Notes: generated by a model not told the origin, from the sequence alone. Shown: positions 25,608 through 35,377, numbered from the stretch's first letter. The stretch is DNA of 64,000 nucleotides from Clostridia bacterium (GCA_017547755.1 JAFYOX010000024.1:1-64000), one strand, 5' to 3'. Translations and numbers: made by a program.

Positions 25608-26434
25608 GACATTCCTCCGATAGGAACCGGTTCAAAGCGTCCCGGCGCCGTAAGTATGTATACTTCCCGGAAACCGTAGGCTTCCAGCAGAGCTTCCGCT
25701 TCCTTATAATAGCAGTCCAGCGCACGTCGGTCGTGACAGTCGGAGGATACCACCGCCCCGTATCCGAGCCGCTTCATTTCCCGGAGCAGGAAGGGCGCCG
25801 GATAGGGTGTCTTCCGGTATCCGCGTGCGATCGCACCGGTGTTGACTTCGAATAACGGGATTTTACCTGCAAGAGCTTCCAGGGCTCCGATCGCCCAGTC
25901 ACGGTATGCCTTCGATTCTTCATCGTAGAAAGCAATATTGTCGCTGTGCTTGGCGATCAGATCGTAATGTCCGAGAATGTCAAAATCGCCGTACTGCGGC
26001 AGACATACCATCGCTTCGTAATACGCTTTTGCATATGCCATTCCGTCGCCGCCGAAATACCGGTCGATCACCCGCTGTACTTCCGCCTGCGAACGGTCAA
26101 AACCGACGGTTTCCCCGCCGACCCGGAGATAATGCACGGATCCGATCAGATAATCGTATCCCGTCAGATCGATTCCGGAATACATATCGACTTCCAGTCC
26201 GCAGAATACGTCGATCTGACCCGCGTATTTCTGCCGGAGCGCGCGGACCTCCTTCTTATAAAGTTCCGTTCCTTCCAGAGACATGGAGTGATCCGGGGAA
26301 TAACTCATATAGGAATGCCCCGAAAAACCAATGGAGGAAAATCCTTTCTCAATGGCTGTACGGATCATTTCTTCCGGTGTGTCGGCGCCGTCACACCAGG
26401 TGCTGTGCACGTGAAGATTCTGTCTGATTTTCAT
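25604..26434 (-). CDS. PHP-domain phosphatase (histidinol-phosphatase-like)
   Basis: A 276-aa PHP phosphoesterase. The metal motifs appear in order: NLHVHSTWCDG (HxH, residues 6-16), GFSGHSYMSY, GLEVDMY, YLIGSVHYL, DILGHYDLI and SSDCHDRR. The layout matches HisK-type histidinol-phosphate phosphatases, but no his gene is near and related PHP proteins act on other substrates. The ATG at 26434 was chosen because it places the HxH motif close to the N-terminus as in the family; its ribosome site (GGAG, 13 bases away) is weak and longer starts (for example 26524) are possible. It is coupled to the EutH-like gene. Confidence 0.8.
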   Translation of the reverse strand: MKIRQNLHVHSTWCDGADTPEEMIRTAIEKGFSSIGFSGHSYMSYSPDHSMSLEGTELYKKEVRALRQKYAGQIDVFCGLEVDMYSGIDLTGYDYLIGSVHYLRVGGETVGFDRSQAEVQRVIDRYFGGDGMAYAKAYYEAMVCLPQYGDFDILGHYDLIAKHSDNIAFYDEESKAYRDWAIGALEALAGKIPLFEVNTGAIARGYRKTPYPAPFLLREMKRLGYGAVVSSDCHDRRALDCYYKEAEALLEAYGFREVYILTAPGRFEPVPIGGMS

Positions 26435-26755
26435 TTCTGTTTTACGACTCCGCATCAAGAATTTTGTGTCGTTTTCCTGCATTCCCGTTCTTCCGGAAAA
26501 CTGCAGTTTTTCGGATAGATTCATATTCCCTGGCAGACAAACTATGTTTTTTCCATTTTTCTGTTGACGATACGGAAATATCATTGTATAATTTTCTGTA
26601 GAAATCTGCGCAGAACCACCCGATTTTCACTGAATATTATACACGAAACATCGCTTTCTGTAAAGTCTGAAACATCCGAAAAAAGATACAATCCACAGTC
26701 CCGTTCGATTCATTATCACCAAGAATATTATGCTGAAATAACAGGAGGTCTTTCC
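26435..26755. promoter_or_regulatory. Intergenic region with two promoters facing each other
   Basis: This 321-base gap has no supported gene. Plus strand: TTGACG (26564-26569), 17 bases, TATAAT (26587-26592), for the MoxR operon, leader about 157 bases. Minus strand: TTTACA (26664-26659), 17 bases, TATAAT (26641-26636), for the PHP/EutH operon, leader about 195 bases. The two point towards each other, so their transcripts would overlap for about 30 bases near 26599-26629. Confidence 0.6.
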
Positions 26756-27712
26756 GTGAAAACAACCGAAGAAAATACAGTAAAAGCTTACGCTCAGCAG
26801 ATCCTGAGTCAGGTGCGGCAGGTCGTGGTCGGCAAGGATCCCATCCTGCTCCAGGTACTGGCGGCTGTTTTGGCAAAGGGCCATATCCTGCTGGAGGATG
26901 TTCCCGGCGTCGGCAAAACAACCATGGCTCTTGCGTTTTCGCGTGTCCTGGACCTCGAATACAACCGCGTCCAGTTCACGCCCGACGTCCTTCCGTCCGA
27001 CGTAACCGGGTATTCCATCCCCGACCGTCAGACCGGTGAAATGCGTTATCAGAGAGGTGCCATCCTCTGCAATCTCTTCCTCGCGGACGAGCTGAACCGC
27101 GCGACCTCCCGGACACAGTCCGCTCTGCTGGAAGCCATGGAAGAAGGACAGGTCACCGTGGACGGGATCAGCCATCCTCTTCCGGAACCGTTCATCGTCA
27201 TTGCAACGCAGAATCCGACCGGTGCCGCAGGGACCCAGATGCTGCCCGACAGCCAGATGGACCGGTTCACCATCCGTCTGAGTCTCGGCTATCCCGCACC
27301 GAAGGATGAGATCGCCATGGTTCTGGGCCGTCAGGACGGAAATCCGCTCAGCCGCCTCTACGCGCTGATGACCCGCGATGCACTCGCCGCCATGCAGAAC
27401 GAGGTCGCAAAAACCTTCATCCATGAAGCTGTGGTCAAGTACATTGTGGATCTGATCACCGCCACCCGGACATCCGACGACATCCTGCGCGGAGCAAGTC
27501 CGCGTGCAACGCTCGCCGTCACGTCCATGGCAAAAGCGATGGCACGTCTGCACGGACGCGACTATGTCGTGCCGTCCGATGTACGGGAAGTCTTCCCGTG
27601 GACCATCGCACACCGTCTCCTGCTGTCCTCCAAAGCCGAAGGACAGGGAAGTTCCGCAGAGGAAATCCTGAGCCGGATCCTTCATGAAACTCCTGTTCCG
27701 AAAGTCCGCTGA
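26756..27712 (+). CDS. MoxR-family AAA+ ATPase
   Basis: A 318-aa AAA+ protein. Walker A is DVPGVGKTT (residues 48-56), Walker B is FLADELNRA, sensor 1 lies in VIATQNPTG, and DSQMDRFTIRLSLGYP follows, all typical of the MoxR/RavA group. The start is a GTG at 26756 with AGGAGG 7 bases upstream; upstream in-frame codons run through the promoter. MoxR ATPases act as chaperones for partner proteins, often membrane complexes with DUF58 and transglutaminase proteins, which follow here in the usual order. The next gene overlaps this one by 29 bases. Confidence 0.9.
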   Translation: MKTTEENTVKAYAQQILSQVRQVVVGKDPILLQVLAAVLAKGHILLEDVPGVGKTTMALAFSRVLDLEYNRVQFTPDVLPSDVTGYSIPDRQTGEMRYQRGAILCNLFLADELNRATSRTQSALLEAMEEGQVTVDGISHPLPEPFIVIATQNPTGAAGTQMLPDSQMDRFTIRLSLGYPAPKDEIAMVLGRQDGNPLSRLYALMTRDALAAMQNEVAKTFIHEAVVKYIVDLITATRTSDDILRGASPRATLAVTSMAKAMARLHGRDYVVPSDVREVFPWTIAHRLLLSSKAEGQGSSAEEILSRILHETPVPKVR

Positions 27713-28640
27713 TATGTTCCTTCGAAGAATTTTCTACGCTCTGCTCATTCTCGGCAGCATCATTTTTTACGGAGCGTACCAGAAATGGTTTTCATGGATC
27801 GTGCTGCTGACCGTCCTTCTGCTCCCGCTGTTTTCTCTCCTGCTGAGTCTGTGGCCGATGCTGACCACCCGTCTGAAACTTGTCACCGCCGACAGACTTC
27901 CGCAGGGAACCCATACACCGCTGTGCATAGAAGCCGCCGGTACCGGTCCCCGGCCGCCCGTAAGCTATAAAATTCAGGTCACAAAGCCGAATACCGGCGA
28001 ACACTGGCTTCTCCGTTCCGGGGATCCGCTTCCCGCGGAACACTGCGGCGCACTTCTCATCTGCCCGTACCGCGCAAAAGTATACGATTATCTCGGTCTC
28101 TTCCGGATGAAGATCCGCAGACCCTCCGCACAGATGATCCGGATCATGCCGCAGCCTGCGGAGATCCCGATCCCGCCGGCACTGACGCGTTATCTTTCCG
28201 GAGCATGGCGTCCGAAACACGGGAACGGCTATGCGGAAAACCATGAGATCCGTCCCTACCGTCCGGGAGATACACTGAATCTGATCCACTGGAAACTCTC
28301 CGCAAAGACGGATGATCTCCTTCTCAGGGAACCGATGGAACCGGACCGCGGCATGATGCGGCTGACCATGGATCTGTGCGGTACCCCCGAGGAACTTGAC
28401 CGGAAATTCAGCCGTCTGCTTTTTCTCGGCGGATGGCTGTTAAGCCGTCAGATCCCTTTTGAGATCCTCGTGCTGACCGGCAGGGGCATCGAAACCCGGT
28501 TTGTGCCGGAACGCTCCGTCTTCCGGCAGTGTCTGGATGATCTCCTTGCCGCACCGTTTGCCGCAGAAGGCACGGTCGGCGACCGGAAGGACGCCGCGGC
28601 ATGGGAATATCACATAGGAGGTGAGCCGGATGAAGCGTAA
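27684..28640 (+). CDS. DUF58 domain membrane protein
   Basis: A 318-aa protein with two N-terminal membrane segments (about residues 13-60) and a DUF58 domain marked by ENHEIRPYRPGDTLNLIHWKLSAKTDDLLLREP (split motif RPYRPGDxxxxIHWK near residues 190-208). DUF58 proteins have a vWA-like fold and partner MoxR ATPases. Either the ATG at 27684 or that at 27714 could be the start; neither has a strong ribosome site, and the overlap with the MoxR gene suggests translational coupling. The stop overlaps the next gene by 11 bases. Confidence 0.85.
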   Translation: MKLLFRKSADMFLRRIFYALLILGSIIFYGAYQKWFSWIVLLTVLLLPLFSLLLSLWPMLTTRLKLVTADRLPQGTHTPLCIEAAGTGPRPPVSYKIQVTKPNTGEHWLLRSGDPLPAEHCGALLICPYRAKVYDYLGLFRMKIRRPSAQMIRIMPQPAEIPIPPALTRYLSGAWRPKHGNGYAENHEIRPYRPGDTLNLIHWKLSAKTDDLLLREPMEPDRGMMRLTMDLCGTPEELDRKFSRLLFLGGWLLSRQIPFEILVLTGRGIETRFVPERSVFRQCLDDLLAAPFAAEGTVGDRKDAAAWEYHIGGEPDEA

Positions 28641-30774
28641 ACACTGGATCAATCATCTCCTCGGAGCATTTTTCGCCTTCCTTTTTGCCGTCTGTACCGT
28701 CGGATGCCTCGTGACCGGGTTTGACCTGAACATTCCCCGGGAATCCATCCTGTGGATCCACAAAATCTGCGGTGCGGCTTCCGTCGTTTCCGCGCTGATC
28801 CTGTATATCCCGTACGGCGGATTTTTCCTTCCCGTTCTCCTGATCCCGGCTGCAAAATACCTCTGGAACGGCGGACTCCTGTGGGATCAGCTCAAATCCC
28901 TCGCATTCACGATCTCCCATCATTTTCACAATGTATACGGCTGGAATACCGTCGGCGAACCGGTCTCCGCAGAGATGGAGCTTGCACTTCTTCTGCTGGC
29001 GGGCATCACAGTCCTTGCCGTAAGCATCGGTCTCTGCCGCAGTCTGCATATTCTCCTGTTCCTGCCGCCGGTTCTCCTTCCGCTCGTTTTATGTCTCGTC
29101 ACAACGGATACTCTGCCGGAGGAACCGTATCTCTTCCTCCTGATCGTCGGGATCGTTCTGCTGTTCCTGACCGATCTGGTACGCCGCAGGAATCCGGTAC
29201 ATGGCGGACTTCTGACTCTGGCTGCCGCAGTTCCGTCGACGGCGGCGCTGGCTCTTCTGTTCCTTCTGAATCCGCAGACGGAGTACGTCAGCCGTGCAGG
29301 GGAAATTCAGAAAGAAACCGTCACATGGTTCCAGAACGCAATGAGTTCTGTGGAATCCGTCATGAACGGAAATATCTCCGGAATTTTCTCGAACCAGACG
29401 CTGAACCTCCGGAACGTCGGTCCGAAAAACAACCTTTCGTTTTCCGTCATGCGGGTATATACGCCCTTTACGGGCACTGTCTATCTCCGCGGACAGGATT
29501 ATGACATTTACACCGGAACTTCCTGGGAATCTTCTCCGGAACGCAGTGAAACATTCACTCCCGGTTCGGAAAACACAGCCTCCGGAAGTGTCGCCGTCAT
29601 CACCTACGGCGTCCGTGAGATGCTGTATGTCCCGTATTATTCCACCGATACGGTAACGCTCACAGGCGGCTACATGGCAAACTGGGACAATCTGAATTCG
29701 TACAGTTTCCCGTACTCCAGAATTCCCGACGTTGTCTTCGGTTCCTCTTCTGTGGATGCCGGATACACCGATCTTCCCGAGGAAACCAGAGAATGGGCAG
29801 AAAACCTGCTGGATACCGTTCTGAAAGGCGAGACCATTCCGGATCGTGTGATCCGGCTGATCCAGAATTATGTTCAGCGCTCCGCCGTCTACGACCGCTC
29901 CACCGCGGCAATGAATTCCGCGTCCGACGATTTCGCACAGTGGTTTCTCGAAGAAAGCGATACCGGCTACTGCGTCCACTTTGCAACCGCAGCCGCGATC
30001 CTTCTCCGTGCCGCCGGAATTCCCGCACGGTATGTGGAAGGGTATATGATCAATTGTCAGAGCGGAGAAAAGAATATCGTAACCAATCAGGAAGCACACG
30101 CATGGGTCGAATACTTCGACCCGGTGTTCTCGGTCTGGTGGATCCTCGACGCCACACCCATGAACGTGGAAGAAATCTCGGAAATCGTTTTCGAACAAAC
30201 GGATTCCAACGATAACGGATCCGAAGACAATGCCCTTGAATACGATACTGCCGCACCCGAAAAAAACGAAGAAACCGTTGTGCCCGATCTCTCTGAAGGG
30301 TTCTCCGGCAGCATGGATTCCGGAATTTTGGATGAAGAAGAGGAAGATGAGGAAGAATCCGCCGTCAGCCTCTGGGACGATTCCGCGGAAATCGGAAACA
30401 CCGTCCTTCCGGAAGAAGAAAAACAAATCCCGGGATGGATCTATGCGTCGGCTGTTCTTGCTCTCCTGCTGTCCGCACTTCCAGTTCAGGGATATCTCAG
30501 AGTACAGCAGAAACGCCGTTTATGGAATACGGGTACATCCAACACGATGGCACTTAATCGCTGGAACCAGCTGGAACGGCTTGCACAGCTTCTGAAAATC
30601 CGCCTTCCGCGCGAACTGGAGGAACTGGCGCTGAAAGCTAAATTCAGCCGCCATATCCTCACCGAAGAGGAGCTGTATCAATTTGAACGCTGCCGTCAGC
30701 AGCTGCAGCCCGTTCTGAAACAGCTGCCATGGTATCGGAAACTCCTTCTCCGGTGCATTTATGCCGTCATATAG
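28630..30774 (+). CDS. Membrane-bound transglutaminase-like protein
   Basis: A 714-aa protein. The first 210 residues hold about six membrane segments. The extracytoplasmic part carries a transglutaminase/protease-like core with the Cys-His-Asp triad: GYCVHFATAAA (Cys448), EAHAWVEYF (His490) and WILDATP (Asp507). An acidic stretch (DEEEEDEEES, near residue 575) and one membrane helix (WIYASAVLALLLSALP) follow, then a cytoplasmic tail. This is the third member of the MoxR-DUF58-transglutaminase operon, thought to act in envelope protein processing. The ATG at 28630 has AGGAGG 8 bases upstream. Confidence 0.9.
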   Translation: MKRKHWINHLLGAFFAFLFAVCTVGCLVTGFDLNIPRESILWIHKICGAASVVSALILYIPYGGFFLPVLLIPAAKYLWNGGLLWDQLKSLAFTISHHFHNVYGWNTVGEPVSAEMELALLLLAGITVLAVSIGLCRSLHILLFLPPVLLPLVLCLVTTDTLPEEPYLFLLIVGIVLLFLTDLVRRRNPVHGGLLTLAAAVPSTAALALLFLLNPQTEYVSRAGEIQKETVTWFQNAMSSVESVMNGNISGIFSNQTLNLRNVGPKNNLSFSVMRVYTPFTGTVYLRGQDYDIYTGTSWESSPERSETFTPGSENTASGSVAVITYGVREMLYVPYYSTDTVTLTGGYMANWDNLNSYSFPYSRIPDVVFGSSSVDAGYTDLPEETREWAENLLDTVLKGETIPDRVIRLIQNYVQRSAVYDRSTAAMNSASDDFAQWFLEESDTGYCVHFATAAAILLRAAGIPARYVEGYMINCQSGEKNIVTNQEAHAWVEYFDPVFSVWWILDATPMNVEEISEIVFEQTDSNDNGSEDNALEYDTAAPEKNEETVVPDLSEGFSGSMDSGILDEEEEDEEESAVSLWDDSAEIGNTVLPEEEKQIPGWIYASAVLALLLSALPVQGYLRVQQKRRLWNTGTSNTMALNRWNQLERLAQLLKIRLPRELEELALKAKFSRHILTEEELYQFERCRQQLQPVLKQLPWYRKLLLRCIYAVI

Positions 30775-30778
30775 AACC

Positions 30779-30817
30779 AAAAAATCCGACAGGAAAATTC
30801 ATTCCTGCCGGATTTTT
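30779..30817. terminator. Bidirectional terminator
   Basis: AAAAATCCGACAGGAA pairs with TTCCTGCCGGATTTTT (one mismatch), ending in GTT. It lies between the transglutaminase gene and the convergent GH92 gene. Confidence 0.8.
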
Positions 30818-30848
30818 GTTATACAGTGTCCTCTTTAGACCGTTTTCT

Positions 30849-32927
30849 TCAGTTTTCAAGTCCCCATGCCTTGTTGGGACGGTCACTCATTTCAAGAACA
30901 AGTTCGCCGCCCGCCACAAGATCGGCGTGGGAAATAAACGCACAGTTGTACTCTCTGCCGTTCAGCTTGGCGGACTTGATATAGCGGAGACCGTCGCCGG
31001 CACCTTCCGCACGGATAACGAATTTTCCGCCGGAAACGGTCAGTTCGATCTCATCGAACATGGGAGAAGTCAGCGCGTATTCCGCCTTGCCGGGGCATAC
31101 GGGATAAATACCGAGCGCAGAGAACGCCATCCACGAAGACATGGCACCGCTGTCCTCGTCACCGCAGATCCCGAGAGGAGAATTGGTGAACCACAGTTCA
31201 ATAATGGTGCGGAGTCTCCGCTGTGTCATCCACGGTTTGCCGCAGTAATTGTAGAAATAGGGAATATGGAACGACGGTTCGTTGCCCATGCAGAACATTC
31301 CCATCAGCCCCGTGGAATCCGGGAACTGATCGAGGAAACCGTATTTTCCGGGATTGGGCGTGGTGAACAGCTCATCCAGACGGTCGCAGAGCTTTTCATG
31401 ACCGCCCATCAGTCCGGCAAGTCCGTCAATGTCATGCCACACAGAGAAATTGAACGTGTACGCATTGCATTCCGCAAAATACGCACGTCCGCCCTGTCCG
31501 CCGCCGCGCATGGGATCGTAGCCTTCGATCCACTTGCCGTCGGCGTTTTTTGGTGCCATGAAGCCGATTTCCCGGTTGTAAATGTTCGCATAGTTCTTCG
31601 AACGCTTCATGAACAGCTCGTAATCCTCATCTTTGCCGAGGTATTTTGCAAGCTGAGCGACGCACCAGTCGTCGTAGGCATGTTCAAGCGTTACCGCGAG
31701 ACACTGACGGCGTTCAAAGGAATGTGCGTCGGCAACCCATTCTTCCTGACCGATCTCAAGAGAGGGGAAGAATCCCTTTTCATAATAACAGCGGTCAAGT
31801 TCGTTGGCAGGCTTGTCGCCTACCCACGGAAGCATGGTAATCTCCGTCGCATTGCGGCGCATTCCTTCGTACGCGGTTTCGTAATCCGCTTCGATCCCCT
31901 TTGCCAGCCCGTCGGCAAAGAGCGACGCCGCATGGAAACCGATCATAACGGGAGAATCGCCGTCTTGGGAAGGGAACGAAGGCATTGCGCCGGACTGCCT
32001 GTACATCTGCACGTAGCTGTCCAGCATTTTCCGATGCCGTTCCGGTTCCAGAAGAAGCTGGAGCGGGTGCATGGAACGGAAGCTGTCCCAGAGCTGGTCA
32101 ACGGTGTAGAACTCCCCGTCGTGGACTCTTCCGTCATATCCTGAATAATACTGCCCGTATTCCCCGAAATCAAACATTTTGCCGAACGAACGGTAAAGCG
32201 CGGTATAATATGCCGCTTTGAGATCCTCGCTTCCGCCGCGCACCTTGACTCTGCCGAGAAGATCTTCCCATACGGCTTTGGATTCCGCCGCAACGGCCTC
32301 ACAATTCTTTCCTTCCAGTTCGATGGAATAGATCTCCCGCGCCTTTTCCGCCGAAATATAGGAAACAGCGGCAGAAATTTCGAAGGAAGTGCAGGCAGGC
32401 GTGATCACTGCCGTTCCTTCTTCGGTTTCGGCGGTGAATCCGCAGGACAATTTTACGATCGTCCACGACTTTCTTGCATTGTCTCTGCTTTCTCTGCGTT
32501 CAATGAGCAGGGCATTGTCTTCGGAAACGATCACCGCATTTCTGCCGGCACGGAGGAACAGTTTGTCCGCTCCGCTTACATTATAGATACAGCCGTGAAG
32601 CGTCGTCGAACCGCAGACATCGATTTCGGGATCTTCCAGATAAATGCTGAAGGAATACGGATGGGACTTCACCGCGCTCATATCAAACCGGGATACCGCA
32701 TTTTCCATGGAACCCGCATCGGTTCCGGCAAACATGACCGAAAGGGTGCAGAGCGGGAAGGATGCGATCTTTTCCGCAATGAAATAGTCCTGCATATTCG
32801 GCGTCACATTCGGAAAAATCTGTACCGCGCTGTGCGGAAGTGCGGTGACCGGACGGGTCGCCGTCAGAAGATGCCCGATCGTACCGATATACGGATTGAC
32901 GTATTCGGCAGGTGTTCTCTGATTCAT
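30849..32927 (-). CDS. GH92 alpha-mannosidase
   Basis: A 692-aa member of glycoside hydrolase family 92 (Ca-dependent exo-alpha-mannosidases). Visible hallmarks: VNPYIGTIGH at the N-terminus, TVDQLWDSFRSMHPL near 260, GNEPSFHIPYFYNY near 520 with the general acid Glu, and GDEDSGAMSSWMAFSALGIYPVCPG near 575 with the base Asp. Length is close to the family norm minus a signal peptide, which is absent, so it acts inside the cell. GGAGG lies 8 bases before the ATG at 32927. It ends a minus-strand run with an SGNH esterase and a GHL10 protein, pointing to mannose-bearing glycans, perhaps N-glycan or yeast mannan fragments. Confidence 0.93.
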   Translation of the reverse strand: MNQRTPAEYVNPYIGTIGHLLTATRPVTALPHSAVQIFPNVTPNMQDYFIAEKIASFPLCTLSVMFAGTDAGSMENAVSRFDMSAVKSHPYSFSIYLEDPEIDVCGSTTLHGCIYNVSGADKLFLRAGRNAVIVSEDNALLIERRESRDNARKSWTIVKLSCGFTAETEEGTAVITPACTSFEISAAVSYISAEKAREIYSIELEGKNCEAVAAESKAVWEDLLGRVKVRGGSEDLKAAYYTALYRSFGKMFDFGEYGQYYSGYDGRVHDGEFYTVDQLWDSFRSMHPLQLLLEPERHRKMLDSYVQMYRQSGAMPSFPSQDGDSPVMIGFHAASLFADGLAKGIEADYETAYEGMRRNATEITMLPWVGDKPANELDRCYYEKGFFPSLEIGQEEWVADAHSFERRQCLAVTLEHAYDDWCVAQLAKYLGKDEDYELFMKRSKNYANIYNREIGFMAPKNADGKWIEGYDPMRGGGQGGRAYFAECNAYTFNFSVWHDIDGLAGLMGGHEKLCDRLDELFTTPNPGKYGFLDQFPDSTGLMGMFCMGNEPSFHIPYFYNYCGKPWMTQRRLRTIIELWFTNSPLGICGDEDSGAMSSWMAFSALGIYPVCPGKAEYALTSPMFDEIELTVSGGKFVIRAEGAGDGLRYIKSAKLNGREYNCAFISHADLVAGGELVLEMSDRPNKAWGLEN

Positions 32928-32949
32928 TTCAAATCCTCCTGTAAATATT

Positions 32950-34056
32950 TTAACTCTTGTCATATCCGAATTCTCTTAGAAATTCCTGTCCGATATATGC
33001 ACAGACTTCGTCGGTCGGATGACCGTTCTGCGGATCTCTGGACACATACGGTTTTTCAGGGTGTCCGCTGACCGCCGCCATATCGAACCATGTATGCGCT
33101 CTTCCCGCGAGGACTTCGCGGATGTACCGGTTCACATCGTCCCACGTATCGCAGTGTTCACCGTTCCAGTTGAAAGCGGGAAGCGTGAAAATACATACAG
33201 AAACTCCGGCGTTCTCCAGCGCATCGACAACATACGTAAGATCGTTTTTGATCTGCTCCGCATTTCTGCCCTGCAGAATATCGTTGACTCCCAGACATAC
33301 GACTGCCGTGTCATACTGGCGTGCTTTTTCAAGCCAGATTCCATCAGACGCTGCATCCTGTGCGCGTCCGTAACCGAGCCCGATGTTCCACATGGAGAAA
33401 GTATCGCCGAGTCCGCGCGCAATATGTGCCGCCCAGAACCGATACCCATCCACAGCAGTGCCGCATCCCATTGTAATGGAGTCTCCGAGGAACAGGATAT
33501 TCTTCTCAAAATCCGCATCACAGCCGATCAGCTGAGGCTGAGGAAAATCACATCCGGCACGGTATACGCCGTCTTCATCCTTCACAAACGCCGGAATGAG
33601 TTTGTCGGGCGTATACGGCAGACATTTCCCGCGGACCGTCCATTCAAAAACAAGGTAATGTCCTTCCTTGATGTCCAGTTCCGCCGCATCGCTCCAGAAA
33701 ACTTCTCCTTCACCGACCTGTCTGCCGGTTTGACCATCAAAAGTGACTTTCAGTAAAGTATCCGCGGAAAGGGAAGCACATTCCGCAGTCGCGCTGTCTC
33801 CGGCAAATGCGCAGAGAATTTCGTAAGCATCGCCTTTCCGGTTGGCACGCGAATATTCCCCCGTACCAAACGTACTGTCGGCAATGTTCGAGAAAAGAAA
33901 ACGATAATTGTATTTTCCGCTTTTTACGACTTTGTAATATAGGCGTCCCGTGATGGTTTTTTCTTCGTCATAGAAAAGCGTGCTGTTGTTTGACGTGGAC
34001 GCCATGGTATTGGATCGGTATTTTCCGAAATATTCTCTGTAAGGGATCGTTTCCAT
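32950..34056 (-). CDS. SGNH/GDSL hydrolase with N-terminal beta-sandwich
   Basis: A 368-aa protein. Residues about 30-145 form a beta-rich domain like the N-terminal jelly roll of carbohydrate esterases. The SGNH domain follows: ILFLGDSITMGCG (Ser193), WNIGLGYGRAQ (Gly), VCLGVNDIL (Asn), and NGHPTDEV (His). It most likely removes acetyl or other ester groups from sugars in the cytoplasm. The ATG at 34056 is preferred over a TTG at 34068; GAGG lies 4 bases upstream. Spacing to the GHL10 gene is 24 bases and to the GH92 gene 22 bases, so the three are one operon. Confidence 0.85.
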   Translation of the reverse strand: METIPYREYFGKYRSNTMASTSNNSTLFYDEEKTITGRLYYKVVKSGKYNYRFLFSNIADSTFGTGEYSRANRKGDAYEILCAFAGDSATAECASLSADTLLKVTFDGQTGRQVGEGEVFWSDAAELDIKEGHYLVFEWTVRGKCLPYTPDKLIPAFVKDEDGVYRAGCDFPQPQLIGCDADFEKNILFLGDSITMGCGTAVDGYRFWAAHIARGLGDTFSMWNIGLGYGRAQDAASDGIWLEKARQYDTAVVCLGVNDILQGRNAEQIKNDLTYVVDALENAGVSVCIFTLPAFNWNGEHCDTWDDVNRYIREVLAGRAHTWFDMAAVSGHPEKPYVSRDPQNGHPTDEVCAYIGQEFLREFGYDKS

Positions 34057-34080
34057 GCTGCCTCGCAATTTCGATATCGT

Positions 34081-35280
34081 TCAGGCTTCTTCCGTCCAAT
34101 GCACGCAGACTTCCCGTTCACCCTGATATGCCCGTACGGATTCCGGTTCAAACGGAAGTGTAAGAACCGCTTCTTCTCCGGCGGCAATGGTCTCGTCAAT
34201 ATCCGCAATGCAGTCGCCGCGCTGGACTGTCAGACGGGTGATGCCGCTTTCCATGGTGTTCCATACATTCAGTTTCCGTCCGGAGGAAACTGCCGCCGCG
34301 TAAGTTCCTTCCCTGAAAAGACAGATCCCGGACACATCCAGACCGTTCAGCGCGGAAATATCTTCCCGCAGAGAGGGACCGGTCGCTTCCGCAAATGCCT
34401 GCAGACCCATGATCACGGAGAGTCCGTGACGCTGTGTTCCTTCCGCTACATTGCGGATCCAGCTTCCGTTTCGTCCGTATGACCGGGAATATGCCATGGG
34501 CAGGACCGCATCGTACCGTCCGACGGCATCGTCGTAATTCTGACCGTAATGAAGATCCGCAAACGTCGGGTCTTTGGAAGCTCCTTCCGGCATCAGCGCG
34601 GCCGTGATCTGGATCCCGCTTTTTGTACTCCGTGCAGCCTGCGCCAGACGATCCGCCACCGCCGTCACATCGCGGCGGCGGAGATCCGCCAGAACCTGCA
34701 CATCCGGATCCCCGGAACGGTATGCATCAAACATAAGATTTCCGTCCGGATTCTCGGTATAGTACATCTGTTCCAGCATCCGGCAGAGTTTTCCTTCATC
34801 GGCACCTTCCGCCGTCATACGCACACGGTCTTCCGGCGACCAGCCGTAAACAATGTGATTGTACCGGATATAGTCCAGATGGATCCCGTCCACAGGGTAG
34901 AGAGTGCAGACTTCACGGGTGATCTGCTCCATGTACTGCCGGTATCCTTCGTCCGTCAGCGATACCAAGGAGTCATCCGGCCCCTTTTTGTAATGATAAC
35001 GTCCGCATTCCGGATGGAGACGCACGTAGTTCTTGTCTCCGCCGACCGTGAACCATGCGTGCACCCGGATGTTTTTGCGGTGTGCCTCCGTCAGCAGTTC
35101 TCCCAGAAGATCACGTTCCTCATCACAGGGAGCATACTTTCCCGGATATGCCGTTGTCCCTAACAGCCCTTTGACCAGATAAAAAATATCGGTGATCCCG
35201 AAACGCGCACACTGCGAAACCACCGTTTCCGCACCGCGTTCCCGAACGCTCTTACTCCACATCCATACTGACAGAATCAT
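34081..35280 (-). CDS. GHL10-type glycoside hydrolase-like protein
   Basis: A 399-aa TIM-barrel protein. DEERDLLGELLTEAHRKNIRVHAWF near residues 53-77 and PVDGIHLDYIRYNH near 140 are the marks of the glycosyl-hydrolase-like 10 family (PF02638), whose better-studied relatives cleave peptidoglycan-type or other glycans. There is no signal peptide or lipoprotein signal, in contrast to many family members. AGGAGG lies 7 bases before the ATG. First gene of the GHL10-SGNH-GH92 operon; the terminal 60 residues form a small beta domain. Confidence 0.8.
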   Translation of the reverse strand: MILSVWMWSKSVRERGAETVVSQCARFGITDIFYLVKGLLGTTAYPGKYAPCDEERDLLGELLTEAHRKNIRVHAWFTVGGDKNYVRLHPECGRYHYKKGPDDSLVSLTDEGYRQYMEQITREVCTLYPVDGIHLDYIRYNHIVYGWSPEDRVRMTAEGADEGKLCRMLEQMYYTENPDGNLMFDAYRSGDPDVQVLADLRRRDVTAVADRLAQAARSTKSGIQITAALMPEGASKDPTFADLHYGQNYDDAVGRYDAVLPMAYSRSYGRNGSWIRNVAEGTQRHGLSVIMGLQAFAEATGPSLREDISALNGLDVSGICLFREGTYAAAVSSGRKLNVWNTMESGITRLTVQRGDCIADIDETIAAGEEAVLTLPFEPESVRAYQGEREVCVHWTEEA

Positions 35281-35324
35281 ATCGTTCCTCCTTCAGAAAT
35301 TCAAACTGTGAATGATTTATATAA

Positions 35325-35353
35325 ATTATAGCACATTCCCTTCGATATTACAA
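35325..35353 (-). promoter_or_regulatory. Promoter of the GHL10-SGNH-GH92 operon
   Basis: Minus strand TTGTAA (35353-35348), 17-base spacer, TATAAT (35330-35325); leader about 38 bases. Confidence 0.7.
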
Positions 35354-35377
35354 CCATTTCCACAATTCCCGGATATC

